Source: Arthrobacter sp. P2b
GTDB taxonomy: Bacteria > Actinomycetota > Actinomycetes > Actinomycetales > Micrococcaceae
Direction: 5' to 3'
NCBI RefSeq assembly: GCF_900168295.1
Contig: NZ_FVZL01000008.1
Location: 1 to 64,000 of the forward strand
DNA: 64,000 nucleotides
Numbering within the stretch: position 1 is the stretch's first letter; the number at the start of each line of letters is the position of its first letter. Below, piece after piece: positions 10,772 to 19,316 of this stretch. The notes under the pieces are model-generated. The model was not told the DNA's origin, did not search any database, and worked only from the letters and a program-made list of their open reading frames with translations. The position numbers were made by a program, and so were the translations under genes.

Positions 10772-10811
10772 GCGCTGGGCCTGCCCCCTAAAGGTGGGGC
10801 AGGCCCAGCGC
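10772..10811. terminator. Strong hairpin between convergent prfB and mannosyltransferase gene
   Basis: Perfect 16-base arms GCGCTGGGCCTGCCCC and GGGGCAGGCCCAGCGC surround an 8-base loop. No long T-run follows on either strand, but the position between convergent genes supports termination in both directions. Confidence 0.75.
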
Positions 10812-10861
10812 TTCCAGCCGCTGTCCATTTCTTTGCTCCGTGGTCCGGAACGGGGCCCAGC

Positions 10862-11605
10862 CTAGGGTTGGGCGGAGGCCTTTTTGCCTGTCAGGGTGTT
10901 CCAGCGTGCCTGCAGGCCCCATTTGGTGACGTTGATCATGGCTTCGACCACGATGTTGCCGCTCATCTTCGAGGCGCCGAGTTCGCGCTCCACGAAGGTG
11001 ATGGGGCGTTCCTCGATGCGCAGGCCCATCCGTGCCACGCGCCATGCCAGGTCGACCTGGAAGCCGTAACCGACGGAGTCCACCTGGTCCAGGTTGAGTT
11101 TTTCCAGGGTTGTCCGGCGGAAGGCGCGGTATCCGCCGGTGACGTCCTTGATCTTCAGGCCGAGCATCAGTCGGGCGTAGGTGCTGCCCACCCGCGAAAT
11201 GGCCTGCCGGTAGAGGGGCCAGTTCACCACGCGTCCGCCGGGCACCCAGCGGGAACCCATGGCAAGGTCTGCGCCCTGGTCGATGGCCTCCAGGAGCTGG
11301 GGCAGCTGCTCGGGCTGGTGGGATCCGTCCGCGTCCATTTCCACGAGCACGTCGTAGCCGGCATCCAGGCCCCACTTGAACCCGGCGATGTAGGCGGCTC
11401 CCAGTCCCTCCTTGCCCTTGCGGTGCAGGACGTGGACCTGGGAGTCCCCGGCCGCGATGGTGTCGGCGAGTTTGCCGGTGCCGTCAGGGCTGTTGTCATC
11501 CACCACCAGCACGTCCGAGGCCGGGACAGCAGACCGGAGCCGCTGGAGCGTCTTGGGCAGCGATTCCAGTTCGTTGTACGTGGGAATGATCGTAAGGACG
11601 CGCAC
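10862..11605 (-). CDS. Polyprenol monophosphomannose synthase (GT2 family)
   Basis: This 247-residue GT2 glycosyltransferase is predicted to transfer mannose from GDP-mannose to polyprenyl phosphate on the cytosolic side of the membrane, supplying later mannosylation of lipoglycans and proteins. Visible motifs are IIPTYNE at the start, [11 protein letters not shown], the metal-binding [11 protein letters not shown], and GSRWVPGG. It lacks membrane helices, as in single-domain Dpm1/Ppm catalytic subunits. A GGA-rich segment precedes the ATG at 11605. It converges on prfB. Confidence 0.88.
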   Translation of the reverse strand: MRVLTIIPTYNELESLPKTLQRLRSAVPASDVLVVDDNSPDGTGKLADTIAAGDSQVHVLHRKGKEGLGAAYIAGFKWGLDAGYDVLVEMDADGSHQPEQLPQLLEAIDQGADLAMGSRWVPGGRVVNWPLYRQAISRVGSTYARLMLGLKIKDVTGGYRAFRRTTLEKLNLDQVDSVGYGFQVDLAWRVARMGLRIEERPITFVERELGASKMSGNIVVEAMINVTKWGLQARWNTLTGKKASAQP

Positions 11606-11931
11606 AGAGGGCCTTTCCTGGAGGGAGCGGTCGGTGCACCTGGCGGCCAGCTAGCCGCCGGCAGGCGCAGCTACCCATTATAGGAGCGAGTAAAGGCGGT
11701 CCGGAGAGTGCTGCGGTTCTCTCAGTAAGACATGCATGCACGAGGCTTCAATTTGTTCACTCTGGCACCTGGTTCCCGCGACACGCCCTCTGAAAGCCCG
11801 GTAATACGCCGGGGTTCGTGCGTATAGTCGAGGGGCCGGGGCCCTACTTTCCCCAAACGAAAACCCGTGCACCGGCTGCAGAACTGGGCTGCATGTGAGA
11901 ATCAGCCATGCCCTGCAGGGTACTTAGGGCC
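11606..11931. promoter_or_regulatory. Intergenic region upstream of ftsE and the mannosyltransferase gene
   Basis: No convincing gene is seen in these 326 bases. A possible -10 for ftsE is TATAGT at 11823-11828, without a good -35, followed by a GC-rich stretch with GGGGCCGGGGCCC symmetry. The region must contain the divergent promoters, but they cannot be placed confidently. Confidence 0.35.
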
Positions 11932-12720
11932 ATGATCCGATTCGAAAATGTCACCAAGGTCTACGACCAGACAACCCGGCCTGCGCTGGACTCAGTCAAC
12001 CTTGAGATCGACCGCGGCGAGTTCGCCTTCCTGGTCGGCGCGTCAGGGTCCGGCAAATCCACGTTCCTGCGCCTGGTGCTCAAGGAGGACCGCGCAACCT
12101 CCGGCGCTGTCTATGTCGCCGGCCAGAACGTTGCCAAGATCTCCAGCTGGCGCGTCCCCCGCCTAAGGCGCGGAATCGGCGTCGTCTTCCAGGACTTCCG
12201 GCTCCTTCCACAGAAGAACGTCTTCGCCAACGTCGCGTTCGCCATGCAGGTCATCGGCAAGAGCCGCAGCGTCATCCGTGACACTGTTCCTGAGGTCCTC
12301 AAGACCGTTGGCCTGGAAGGCAAAGAGCACCGCATGCCGCACGAACTTTCCGGCGGTGAGCAGCAGCGCGTGGCCATCGCCCGCGCCGTCGTCAATCGCC
12401 CCGGCATCCTGCTCGCGGACGAGCCCACCGGAAACCTGGATCCCACCACCTCCATGGGCATCATGGGCGTCCTGGACAAGATCAACCAGAACGGCACCAC
12501 CGTGGTGATGGCCACGCACGACGACGACATCGTCAACGAGATGCGCAAGCGGGTGGTTGAGCTTCGGAACGGCGTGGTCATCCGTGACGAAGCCAAGGCA
12601 CTTTACACCTCAATGATTCCCGTGGTGGGACAGTCCCGCAGGCTCAAGGACGCCAGCGGCAGGGAAAACCCTGAAACGGGCGTCCCCGGCGATGGACGCG
12701 AAGGCGAGGCACAGCGATGA
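11932..12720 (+). CDS. ftsE: Cell division ATP-binding protein FtsE
   Basis: FtsE is the ATPase half of the ABC-like FtsEX complex at the divisome, which controls peptidoglycan hydrolases. The protein starts [13 protein letters not shown] and shows Walker [10 protein letters not shown], signature [16 protein letters not shown] and Walker B ILLADEP, with a C-terminal extension of about 35 residues ending in a charged tail. The start at 11932 matches the family; the ATG at 11908 would add eight residues. Its stop overlaps the ftsX start (ATGA). Confidence 0.95.
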   Translation: MIRFENVTKVYDQTTRPALDSVNLEIDRGEFAFLVGASGSGKSTFLRLVLKEDRATSGAVYVAGQNVAKISSWRVPRLRRGIGVVFQDFRLLPQKNVFANVAFAMQVIGKSRSVIRDTVPEVLKTVGLEGKEHRMPHELSGGEQQRVAIARAVVNRPGILLADEPTGNLDPTTSMGIMGVLDKINQNGTTVVMATHDDDIVNEMRKRVVELRNGVVIRDEAKALYTSMIPVVGQSRRLKDASGRENPETGVPGDGREGEAQR

Positions 12721-13631
12721 GGCTTGCATTCATCCTCAGCGAGATCGGCAGCGGACTCCGCCGCAACCTGTCCATGGTGGTCTCGGTCATCCTTGTCACC
12801 TTCGTGTCGCTCACCTTCGTGGGTGCCGCAGGAATGCTGCAGATGCAGATCAACCAGATGAAGGGCTACTGGTACGACAAAGTCCAGGTGGCCATCTTCC
12901 TGTGCAGTGAAGGTTCGACGGCGGCAGGTTGCGCGGGCGGGCCGGTCACCTCTGAACAGCAGGAAAGCTTGAACACCCTGCTGGAGTCGCCGGCGGTTGC
13001 ACAGTACATCAACGACTTCCAGTTCGAGTCCAAGGAAGAGGCGTACAAGCACTTCAAGGACCAGTTCTCGAATTCACCCATCGTGGATTCCGTGACGCCG
13101 GACCAGCTCCCGGCATCCTTCCGGATCAACATGAAGGATCCCCAGAAGTACGAGATCATCAGCGAGACCTTCTCCTCGCAGCCCGGCGTGGAAACGGTCA
13201 TTGACCAGCGCCAGCTCCTGGAGCGGCTCTTCTCCGTCATGAACGGCGCCTCCCTTGTGGCGGTCAGCATCGCCGGCGTCATGATTGTCTGCGCCATCCT
13301 CCTGATCGCCACCACCATCAGGCTTTCCGCGTTCAGCCGCCGGCGGGAAACGGGCATCATGCGCCTGGTGGGCGCTTCGAAGACGGTGATCCAGCTGCCA
13401 TTCATCCTTGAAGGCGTTATCGCTGCCGTGATCGGCGCTGCCCTGGCCTCCGCCACGTTGTGGGCGGTGTCCCACTTCTTCCTGGGCGAGTTCATGTCCC
13501 GGCAGTACCCGGACACGGCCTTCATCTCCTCAGGCCAGACGCTGATCCTCGCACCGGCTCTGCTAATCCTTGGTGCATCCTTGGCTGGAATTTCGTCTCT
13601 CTTGACCTTGCGCAGATACCTTCGCGTCTAG
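12717..13631 (+). CDS. ftsX: Cell division protein FtsX
   Basis: FtsX is the membrane half of FtsEX. The 304-residue protein has one N-terminal helix (residues about 22-42), a large extracellular domain (about 43-175), then three C-terminal helices, as in the family. The conserved [26 protein letters not shown] stretch lies between helices 2 and 3. A Cys pair (FLC...GC) in the extracellular loop could form a disulfide. It overlaps ftsE and is followed 28 bases later by the M23 hydrolase, its likely partner. Confidence 0.95.
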   Translation: MRLAFILSEIGSGLRRNLSMVVSVILVTFVSLTFVGAAGMLQMQINQMKGYWYDKVQVAIFLCSEGSTAAGCAGGPVTSEQQESLNTLLESPAVAQYINDFQFESKEEAYKHFKDQFSNSPIVDSVTPDQLPASFRINMKDPQKYEIISETFSSQPGVETVIDQRQLLERLFSVMNGASLVAVSIAGVMIVCAILLIATTIRLSAFSRRRETGIMRLVGASKTVIQLPFILEGVIAAVIGAALASATLWAVSHFFLGEFMSRQYPDTAFISSGQTLILAPALLILGASLAGISSLLTLRRYLRV

Positions 13632-13659
13632 GACCATGCAAACCGATCAAGGAATGCCC

Positions 13660-15096
13660 ATGAACGTAACCGACCAGACCTCCGCCCGAGGACGCCGAAC
13701 TGCTTCCCGCCGGTCAGGGGTCATCAGCGGCGTGCTTGCCGTCGTCCTCGCCGCCGGGCTCGCCTCATCCACACCGGTGGCTTTCGCGGACGAGCTCGAA
13801 GACAAGCAGGCAGCACTTGAGGCTGAGGCGGCGCGCGTCCAGCAGTCCCTGGAGTTCGTGGATTCCCGCATCGCAAAGGCAGCCAGCGACCTGGTGATGT
13901 ACCAGGGCCAGCTGCCGGGTGCCCAGCAGGCACTCCTGGAAGCACAGGGCCGTGTGGCAGGTGCCGTTAAAGAGGTTGAAGCGCTCTCAGCTCGTGTGGA
14001 CATGGCCCAGCAGAACAAGGCCAAGATCACCCAGCAGCTGGAAACGGACAAACAAAAGATCGCCGATACGAAGAAACTCATCGGCCAGATTGCCACCCAG
14101 GCCTACAAGTCCGGGGGAGTCCCCTCCAACCTTTCGCTGTTCTTCGGCGACAACAACGGCGCCAGCCTCACGGAAACCATGGACCTGGCGGACCAGGCCA
14201 TGCGCAGCCAGAACGCGGCAATGGACAAGTTGTCGCAGCAGAGTGCCACGAACGTGAATTCGGAAGCGCGCCTGCAGGCGGTCGAGGCTGAGATTAAAGA
14301 CCTCAAGGCCAAGGCCGATGCTGCCCTGGAGAGGGAAAAAGCTGCCCGGGACGAGGCAGCCGCCAAGAAGGAACAGGTCGACCAGCTGATCGCCGACACC
14401 ACCCGGCTTGATGCAGAGTTGCAGGCTGCCAAGCCCGGAATCCAGGCACAGCTGGCGGGCGTCCAGGCCAGCCAGAACGCGGTTGCCGCAGAAATTGAGG
14501 AGCGCGACCGGAGGTTGCGTGAGGCCTGGGAGGCCGAGCAGCGGAGGCAGGCAGAAGCAGCTGCGGCTGCTGCGGCTGCCGCCGCGGCCGCAGCAGCTGC
14601 TGCCAAGGGCCAGGCGCCCCCGCCGCCCCCGCCGGTGCAGTCCTTTATGCCCCCGGCCGGATCGCCGTCGGTCTTTGGCCTGCGGCATCCCTTCTCCGGC
14701 AACGTACCCATAACGTCCGGGTTCGGCTGGCGGGCTACCCCGCCGGGCACCATCGACTTCTACGGGCAGGGCGGCTACATGCACACGGGGCTCGATTTTG
14801 GAGCAGCCTGCGGCACGCCCGTCTACGCTGCAGCAGCAGGCGAGATCTTCAGCTCGGGCTGGAGTTCAGCAGACGGCGGCGGCTGGCGCGTCAAGATTTC
14901 CCACGGCCTGATGCAGGGCAACACCCTGAACACCATCTACTACCACAACGCCAGCATCGTGGTGTCGAACGGCCAGCGGGTCTCACAGGGCCAGCTCATC
15001 GCCTACTCCGGCAACACCGGCAACTCCACCGGCTGCCATGCCCACTTCGAAACCTGGCTCAATGGGGCTCCTGTTGACCCGATGGGGCTGCTGTAG
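13660..15096 (+). CDS. M23 (LytM) peptidoglycan hydrolase with N-terminal coiled coil
   Basis: This 478-residue secreted protein is the probable FtsEX-controlled wall hydrolase. A signal peptide ends near VAFADEL. A long EnvC-like coiled coil runs from about residue 45 to 315, an unusual all-Ala then all-Pro linker follows, and a LytM domain ends the protein. The zinc ligands are intact (HTGLD and HAHFE), unlike degenerate EnvC-type activators, so it may cut peptidoglycan itself. The start at 13660 has AAGGA six bases upstream; in-frame ATGs at 13636 and 13654 are worse spaced. It lies directly after ftsX. Confidence 0.9.
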   Translation: MNVTDQTSARGRRTASRRSGVISGVLAVVLAAGLASSTPVAFADELEDKQAALEAEAARVQQSLEFVDSRIAKAASDLVMYQGQLPGAQQALLEAQGRVAGAVKEVEALSARVDMAQQNKAKITQQLETDKQKIADTKKLIGQIATQAYKSGGVPSNLSLFFGDNNGASLTETMDLADQAMRSQNAAMDKLSQQSATNVNSEARLQAVEAEIKDLKAKADAALEREKAARDEAAAKKEQVDQLIADTTRLDAELQAAKPGIQAQLAGVQASQNAVAAEIEERDRRLREAWEAEQRRQAEAAAAAAAAAAAAAAAAKGQAPPPPPPVQSFMPPAGSPSVFGLRHPFSGNVPITSGFGWRATPPGTIDFYGQGGYMHTGLDFGAACGTPVYAAAAGEIFSSGWSSADGGGWRVKISHGLMQGNTLNTIYYHNASIVVSNGQRVSQGQLIAYSGNTGNSTGCHAHFETWLNGAPVDPMGLL

Positions 15097-15181
15097 GGGT
15101 TGATTGCCCTGCCGTACACTGGTATCACTCCGCGCCGAACCGGCCAGGAGGACAACGGATCTGAACCTGAGGAGCTTTCCC

Positions 15182-15655
15182 GTGCCTAAAGAAAGTGGCC
15201 GAAAAGTGGTGGCCACCAACCGCAAGGCCCGGCATGATTACCACGTGCTGGACACCTACGAGGCCGGCATCGCCCTGATGGGCACCGAAGTGAAGTCCCT
15301 GCGCGAGGGGCACGCCTCCATGGTGGACGGATTCTGCACCTTCTACAACGACGAGTTGTGGATGGAAGCCATCCACATTCCTGAGTACAACCAGGGCAGT
15401 TGGACCAACCACGCGGCACGGCGCCGCCGTAAGCTTCTGCTGCACCGCGAGGAACTCAACAAGATTTCGCACAAGGTCCGTGAATCGGGCTATACCATCG
15501 TCCCGCTGCAGCTGTACTTCGTTGACGGCAGGGCCAAGGTGGAGATCGGTGTAGCCCGCGGCAAGCGCGAATACGATAAGCGCCAGACCCTCCGGGAGCA
15601 GCAGGACAACCGCGAGGCGCAGCGGGAAATGCGGGAGCGCAACCGTCGCCGCTAG
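15182..15655 (+). CDS. smpB: SsrA-binding protein SmpB
   Basis: SmpB binds tmRNA and brings it to stalled ribosomes for trans-translation. The 157-residue protein starts with GTG (VPKESGRKVVATNRKARHDY) with GAGGAG seven bases upstream. It contains the SmpB core (YEAGIALMGTEVKSLREGHASM) and a basic C-terminal tail (KRQTLREQ...RRR) that enters the decoding site. The tmRNA gene follows 77 bases downstream, the usual pairing. Confidence 0.97.
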   Translation: MPKESGRKVVATNRKARHDYHVLDTYEAGIALMGTEVKSLREGHASMVDGFCTFYNDELWMEAIHIPEYNQGSWTNHAARRRRKLLLHREELNKISHKVRESGYTIVPLQLYFVDGRAKVEIGVARGKREYDKRQTLREQQDNREAQREMRERNRRR

Positions 15656-15696
15656 GCTGGAATGAATTGCCTGAAGGGTGAGTTATACTAGGTAGT

Positions 15697-15716
15697 CCGG
15701 TGGGCTTGTCCACCGG
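15697..15716 (+). other. Hairpin between smpB and ssrA
   Basis: CCGGTGG and CCACCGG form a 7-bp stem with a 6-base loop between a possible -10 (TATACT, 15684-15689) and the mature tmRNA 5' end. It would be part of the tmRNA precursor leader if that promoter is used, or a weak end to the smpB transcript. Confidence 0.4.
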
Positions 15717-15732
15717 TTTGGTAACAAAATAT

Positions 15733-16103
15733 GGGGATGATCGGTTTCGACGATGTTAGTCGCGACAGGTGAAGCGGGCCGAGGATGCAGAATTATCTCG
15801 TTAACGCTGTCTGCAAAAAAATAATCGCCGAATCAAAACGCGATAACTTCGCTCTCGCTGCCTAAGCAGCCTTAGCAAGTTCGTCAGCCCGGGGTTGCTA
15901 TCGCCCCGGATGCTGGCGTCATTTAGATAGCCACTGCTGCTTACCCTCGTCATCGGGGTGAGTGGGACTCTTTGATGACTGGGCCCGGATCAGCCAGCTG
16001 TTTGCAGCATGGCTGGGGCCGAGAAAATCCGACGCAAACTGCGCCCGGAGAAGCCCTGACAACACGACATCGGACGGGGGTTCAATTCCCCCCATCTCCA
16101 CCC
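15733..16103 (+). ncRNA. ssrA: Transfer-messenger RNA
   Basis: The 5' end GGGGATGATCGGTTTCGAC and the 3' T-arm/acceptor (GGTTCAATTCCCCCC then ATCTCCA) are hallmark tmRNA sequences, and the acceptor arms pair over seven bases. The tag frame ends with codons for FALAA and TAA at 15863-15865. Counting back to a GCC resume codon at 15827 gives the 12-residue tag AESKRDNFALAA, similar in length and end to other actinobacterial tags. The CCA end is not encoded (CCC follows). It sits between smpB and a strong terminator. Confidence 0.97.
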
Positions 16104-16107
16104 TGGG

Positions 16108-16139
16108 AAACACCCCGGTCTTCGGACCGGGGTGTTTTT
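16108..16139 (+). terminator. Intrinsic terminator of ssrA
   Basis: AAACACCCCGGTC and GACCGGGGTGTTT pair over 13 bases around a TTCG tetraloop and run into a T-tract. It lies just after the tmRNA 3' end. Confidence 0.95.
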
Positions 16140-16280
16140 CTTTGCCCCGCTCCGGTCCCTTCCCCCGTTCACCAACGGCGTAGCGGGGACGGGACTACTA
16201 CCCGTCCGCGGTTCGTTGACTCCGATAGGACCCGGACACGTATTTCAGGGCGGCCGGGCGGCACAACCAGGAGGTGCGCC

Positions 16281-17264
16281 ATGGACCAGGCGCGGGAGCC
16301 GGCTTTTCCCGAGTACGACGACGATGTGCTGGATTCGTACTCACAGACAGTCATGCGGGTGGCAGCAGCCGTCACTCCCCATGTGGCTGCCATCGAAATG
16401 ACAGCGGCACGGCGCAACGGACGAGGGCGGGTGGGCGCAGGCTCGGCGGTGCTCTTCACGGAGGACGGCTACCTCCTCACCAATTCGCATGTGGTGGCAG
16501 GAACCCGGACCGGCCATGCAGTCTTTGCCGACGGCAGCCGCATGGAACTCGAACTGGTGGGCGCCGATCCCTTGTCCGATCTTGCAGTGGTGCACGGCAG
16601 GCGGGCCAAGTTGCCGCCGGCGGTATTCGGCGCGGCGGAATCCCTGCATGTTGGGCAGCTCGTGGTGGCGGTAGGCAACCCCCTGGGTCTGGCCGGTTCT
16701 GTGACGGCAGGCGTGGTCAGCGGCCTGGGCCGGGCCATTCCGGTCTGGTCGGGCGGCAACCGGAGAGTCATCGAAGACGTCATCCAGACCGATGCAGCGC
16801 TGAACCCCGGCAACTCCGGCGGAGCGCTGGCCGATACACACAGCCGGATCGTTGGCATCAACACCGCAGTGGCCGGTGCAGGACTGGGCCTGGCGATTCC
16901 CATCAACGCAACCACCCGCCGGATCATCTCCGCCCTGCTGTCCGACGGGCGGGTCAGACGGGCCTATTTGGGCCTGGTCAGCACGCCGATGCGGCTCAAT
17001 CCCAGTGCGGTCATCAGGACTGGCCAGCGTGAAGGCCTGCGCATCGTTGAGGTATTGCCGGGATCACCGGCAGACAAGGCAGGCCTTACGGCGGGTGATG
17101 TCCTCCTGACAGCCGGCGGACGCCCGGTCAGTGATGCCGAAAGCCTGCAGCGGCTGCTGTTTTCCGACGCCATCGGCGAACCGCTCGATGTTGCAGTGCT
17201 GCGGGACGGCGTGGAGCTCCACCTCGTGGCCGTTCCCGAGGAGATGTCCAGCAACGGCAACTGA
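16281..17264 (+). CDS. HtrA/DegP-like trypsin-fold protease with PDZ domain, apparently cytoplasmic
   Basis: This 327-residue protein has an S1C protease domain with a complete triad: His in LLTNSHVV, Asp in DPLSDLAV, Ser in LNPGNSGGAL. One C-terminal PDZ domain follows (about 235-320, with LPGSPADKAGLTAGDVLL). No signal peptide or transmembrane helix precedes the protease domain, unlike most actinobacterial HtrA proteins, so it probably acts in the cytosol or depends on another export route. The start has a consensus AGGAGGTG six bases upstream. It follows the ssrA terminator and converges on a small conserved gene. Confidence 0.88.
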   Translation: MDQAREPAFPEYDDDVLDSYSQTVMRVAAAVTPHVAAIEMTAARRNGRGRVGAGSAVLFTEDGYLLTNSHVVAGTRTGHAVFADGSRMELELVGADPLSDLAVVHGRRAKLPPAVFGAAESLHVGQLVVAVGNPLGLAGSVTAGVVSGLGRAIPVWSGGNRRVIEDVIQTDAALNPGNSGGALADTHSRIVGINTAVAGAGLGLAIPINATTRRIISALLSDGRVRRAYLGLVSTPMRLNPSAVIRTGQREGLRIVEVLPGSPADKAGLTAGDVLLTAGGRPVSDAESLQRLLFSDAIGEPLDVAVLRDGVELHLVAVPEEMSSNGN

Positions 17265-17279
17265 GCCGCCCGGGAATAC

Positions 17280-17654
17280 CTAGTGGTGGTCCGGCGCCGC
17301 AACGTCCGCGATGCCTACAAAACGCGTGCCTACGCCGTCGAACTCGCTTCGAATGAAGCCGGCCTGGACGGGCGGCACGTCAGCAGGTGCGTGATGGCTG
17401 CACACGACATACGTGAAGTCCGGCCACCACTTCTTGGGACGGGCCGCCTCCTCGTAGCCGCACACGGCGCATTCCAGGTGGACCCAGACCGGACGCTTGC
17501 CCGTCCGGTTGGCACGTGACTGGACCAGCCACGGCGGCGGGTTGTCCAGGATTTCGCCCAGTTCTGCCTCCGTCATCCACTTCGGAAGGCCATGGCGCTG
17601 GGCCATCTCCATTGGTACATCCAGGGCAATTGCCGCGTCACGTCTGCTGATCAT
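17280..17654 (-). CDS. Conserved hypothetical protein with possible zinc-binding CxxC / CxHH motif
   Basis: The 124-residue protein is not assigned to a family with certainty. It starts MISRRDAAIALDVPMEMAQRHGLP and has a central ECAVCGYEEAARPKKWW segment followed by VVCSHH, which could hold one zinc ion. It has no signal peptide or membrane helix. A -10-like TATCGT lies eight bases before the ATG, so the mRNA may be leaderless. It converges on the HtrA-like gene with a 15-base gap and is transcribed separately from the fluoride channel genes upstream. Confidence 0.7.
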   Translation of the reverse strand: MISRRDAAIALDVPMEMAQRHGLPKWMTEAELGEILDNPPPWLVQSRANRTGKRPVWVHLECAVCGYEEAARPKKWWPDFTYVVCSHHAPADVPPVQAGFIRSEFDGVGTRFVGIADVAAPDHH

Positions 17655-17708
17655 CAGAATCCACGATACGGGAGGCCGCCAAATCGGCTGCTCCTCCGGC
17701 AGCCAGGC

Positions 17709-18110
17709 TTAGGCTGCCAGCGCGATGCCCCCCGCTGCAGCTGCAAAGCCCAGGGCCAGGTTTGCCACGATGTTCAGGGCTGCGGAACCGAAGCGTGCTT
17801 CACTCAGCAGCCGCACGGTGGCGGTGGTCCACGAGCTGAAGGTTGTCAGTCCTCCGGCCAGGCCCGTGGCAAGTCCGGCATGCCACTCGTCCGGAAGTCC
17901 CAGCCGCCCGGTCAGGCCAAAGGACACCCCGATGATGAGGCAGCCCAGCACGTTCACCAGCAGCGTGGCCCACGGCCAGTGCAGCTTTTCCTGCCCTCCC
18001 GCCGTCCGGACGCTGCGGGTGGAAAGGTGATGCGCGAACCAGCTGTCGATGGCGAAGCGAAGCAGTGAGCCCAGGACGCCGAAGATTCCCACCAGCGCGG
18101 CAGCGGTCAT
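17709..18110 (-). CDS. crcB: Fluoride channel subunit FluC/CrcB (second copy)
   Basis: This 133-residue four-helix protein exports fluoride as one half of a dual-topology dimer. It shows family motifs VLGSLLRFAID, the pore Asn region TLLVNVLGCLIIG, and GLAGGLTTFSSW with the Phe-box. It overlaps the upstream paralogue by four bases (ATGA at 18107-18110), so the two are translated together and probably pair as a heterodimer in opposite orientation. The last gene of the dtxR-crcB-crcB unit. Confidence 0.9.
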   Translation of the reverse strand: MTAAALVGIFGVLGSLLRFAIDSWFAHHLSTRSVRTAGGQEKLHWPWATLLVNVLGCLIIGVSFGLTGRLGLPDEWHAGLATGLAGGLTTFSSWTTATVRLLSEARFGSAALNIVANLALGFAAAAGGIALAA

Positions 18111-18541
18111 GGCCTGCCGCCCGCAGCGTCAGCCTCCGATGTCCAGGGGAGCAGCCTGCCCACACGCCACCCGAGGCCGGCAGCCCCCAGTCCGAGGAGC
18201 AGTGAGAGCGCCAGGTAGGCAACCCAGACGGGATGCTGGCCTGCCCGGGCCAGTTGATCCACCGCGAACACCACGGCAGAAAACGTGGTGAAGGAGCCCA
18301 GCAGTCCTGGCCCCAGCCCCGCGCGCAGCCAGAACGCTGTCCCCGGCCGGGCCATCCAGGCCGTCGTTAGCGCCGCCAGCACAAAGCTTCCCGCGGCATT
18401 GATCCAGAGCATCACCCAGGGTATTGATCCGGGAATCTCGGGAAAGGCCAGCCCCAGGCCATAGCGGAGTTCACTGCCCACCAGGCCACCGGCGGCCACC
18501 GCAAGCCAGGCCCGCGCGGACGGCATTCCCGAAGGACTCAT
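18107..18541 (-). CDS. crcB: Fluoride channel subunit FluC/CrcB (first copy)
   Basis: The 144-residue protein has four predicted membrane helices with GGLVGSELRYGLG, MLWINAAGSFVLA and LLGSFTTFSAVV, the FluC signatures. It differs clearly in sequence from the adjacent copy, as expected for an obligate heterodimeric pair. It starts 15 bases after the stop of the DtxR-family regulator gene, suggesting one transcript. No fluoride riboswitch was recognised upstream. Confidence 0.9.
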   Translation of the reverse strand: MSPSGMPSARAWLAVAAGGLVGSELRYGLGLAFPEIPGSIPWVMLWINAAGSFVLAALTTAWMARPGTAFWLRAGLGPGLLGSFTTFSAVVFAVDQLARAGQHPVWVAYLALSLLLGLGAAGLGWRVGRLLPWTSEADAAGGRP

Positions 18542-18556
18542 CCTGCCGGTTGCATC

Positions 18557-19270
18557 TCAGCCGTCTGCCAGGATGCAGCCGGGATGCGGATGGTCGCTGT
18601 GGACCCACAGGGCCGAGGTAATCTCATCGGCCAGGTCGTAGTCCCGGGTCCGGCCGGAGTTGCGGATGCGCACCACCAGCGCACCGCCGAACGGCCGCCG
18701 CCCCACCACCTCCACCTCGGCGTCGAGGTCTATCTCCTCCGCGGACAGATAGCGGAGGAGATCCGGGTTGTCGTCGCTGATTCGGGTGATCCTGCCCGTA
18801 TGGCCCTTGTCCAGCTCACCCATCAGGTGGGCCCGGGGCATCAGAACCTTGCCGTCCGCCGTGGGAATCGGGTCCCCGTGCGGATCGCGGCTGGGGTCGC
18901 CAAGTTTGGCAGCAACCCGTTGAATGAACGTGTCCGAGACAGCGTGCTCCAGCAGTTCGGCTTCATCGTGGACCTCGTCCCAGCTGTAACCCAGCTGCTG
19001 CACCAGGTACGTTTCGATCAGCCGGTGGCGCCGGACCATGGACAGGGCCAGGCGCAGGCCGGTGTCGGTCAGTGTGATGGCACTGTACGGTTTATGGTCA
19101 ACAAGGCCCTGGTCCTTGAGCTTGCGGACCATCTCCGACACCGACGAGTTGGCCACCCCCAGCCGCTGGGCAAGCTGCGAGGACGTGATGGGCTTGTCCT
19201 GCCATTCAGTGAATGAGTAGATGACCTTGACGTAGTCCTCGATGGAGGAGGAGGGCGCGCTGGTCTTCAC
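18557..19270 (-). CDS. DtxR/MntR-family metal-dependent transcriptional regulator
   Basis: The 237-residue protein has the DtxR architecture: a winged helix (residues about 5-65, with SSQLAQRLGVANSSVSEMVRKLKDQGLV), a metal-binding dimerisation domain (RRHRLIETYLVQQLGYSWDEVHDEAELLEH), and a C-terminal FeoA/SH3-like domain (about 155-230). The ligands fit a Mn/Fe-responsive repressor; the metal cannot be decided from sequence alone. The start is a GTG seven bases after TAGGCT, suggesting a leaderless mRNA. The two FluC genes follow closely. Confidence 0.88.
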   Translation of the reverse strand: MKTSAPSSSIEDYVKVIYSFTEWQDKPITSSQLAQRLGVANSSVSEMVRKLKDQGLVDHKPYSAITLTDTGLRLALSMVRRHRLIETYLVQQLGYSWDEVHDEAELLEHAVSDTFIQRVAAKLGDPSRDPHGDPIPTADGKVLMPRAHLMGELDKGHTGRITRISDDNPDLLRYLSAEEIDLDAEVEVVGRRPFGGALVVRIRNSGRTRDYDLADEITSALWVHSDHPHPGCILADG

Positions 19271-19277
19271 AGGACCA

Positions 19278-19283
19278 AGCCTA
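19278..19283 (-). promoter_or_regulatory. -10 element of the dtxR-family gene (leaderless)
   Basis: TAGGCT on the minus strand ends seven bases before the GTG start at 19268-19270, and no ribosome binding site intervenes. This is the actinobacterial leaderless arrangement. Confidence 0.5.
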
Positions 19284-19316
19284 CCGGGTGCCGGTGGACC
19301 GCAACGGCGGCGTTCT

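Noticed and set aside
11678..11872. 64-codon minus-strand frame upstream of the mannosyltransferase gene
   Set aside because: No ribosome binding site or domain is seen, and it overlaps the probable promoter region.
14556..14640. Poly-Ala/poly-Pro coding tract as a possible frameshift or assembly artefact
   Set aside because: The frame is continuous into an intact LytM domain and mixed synonymous codons are used, which argues for a real linker.
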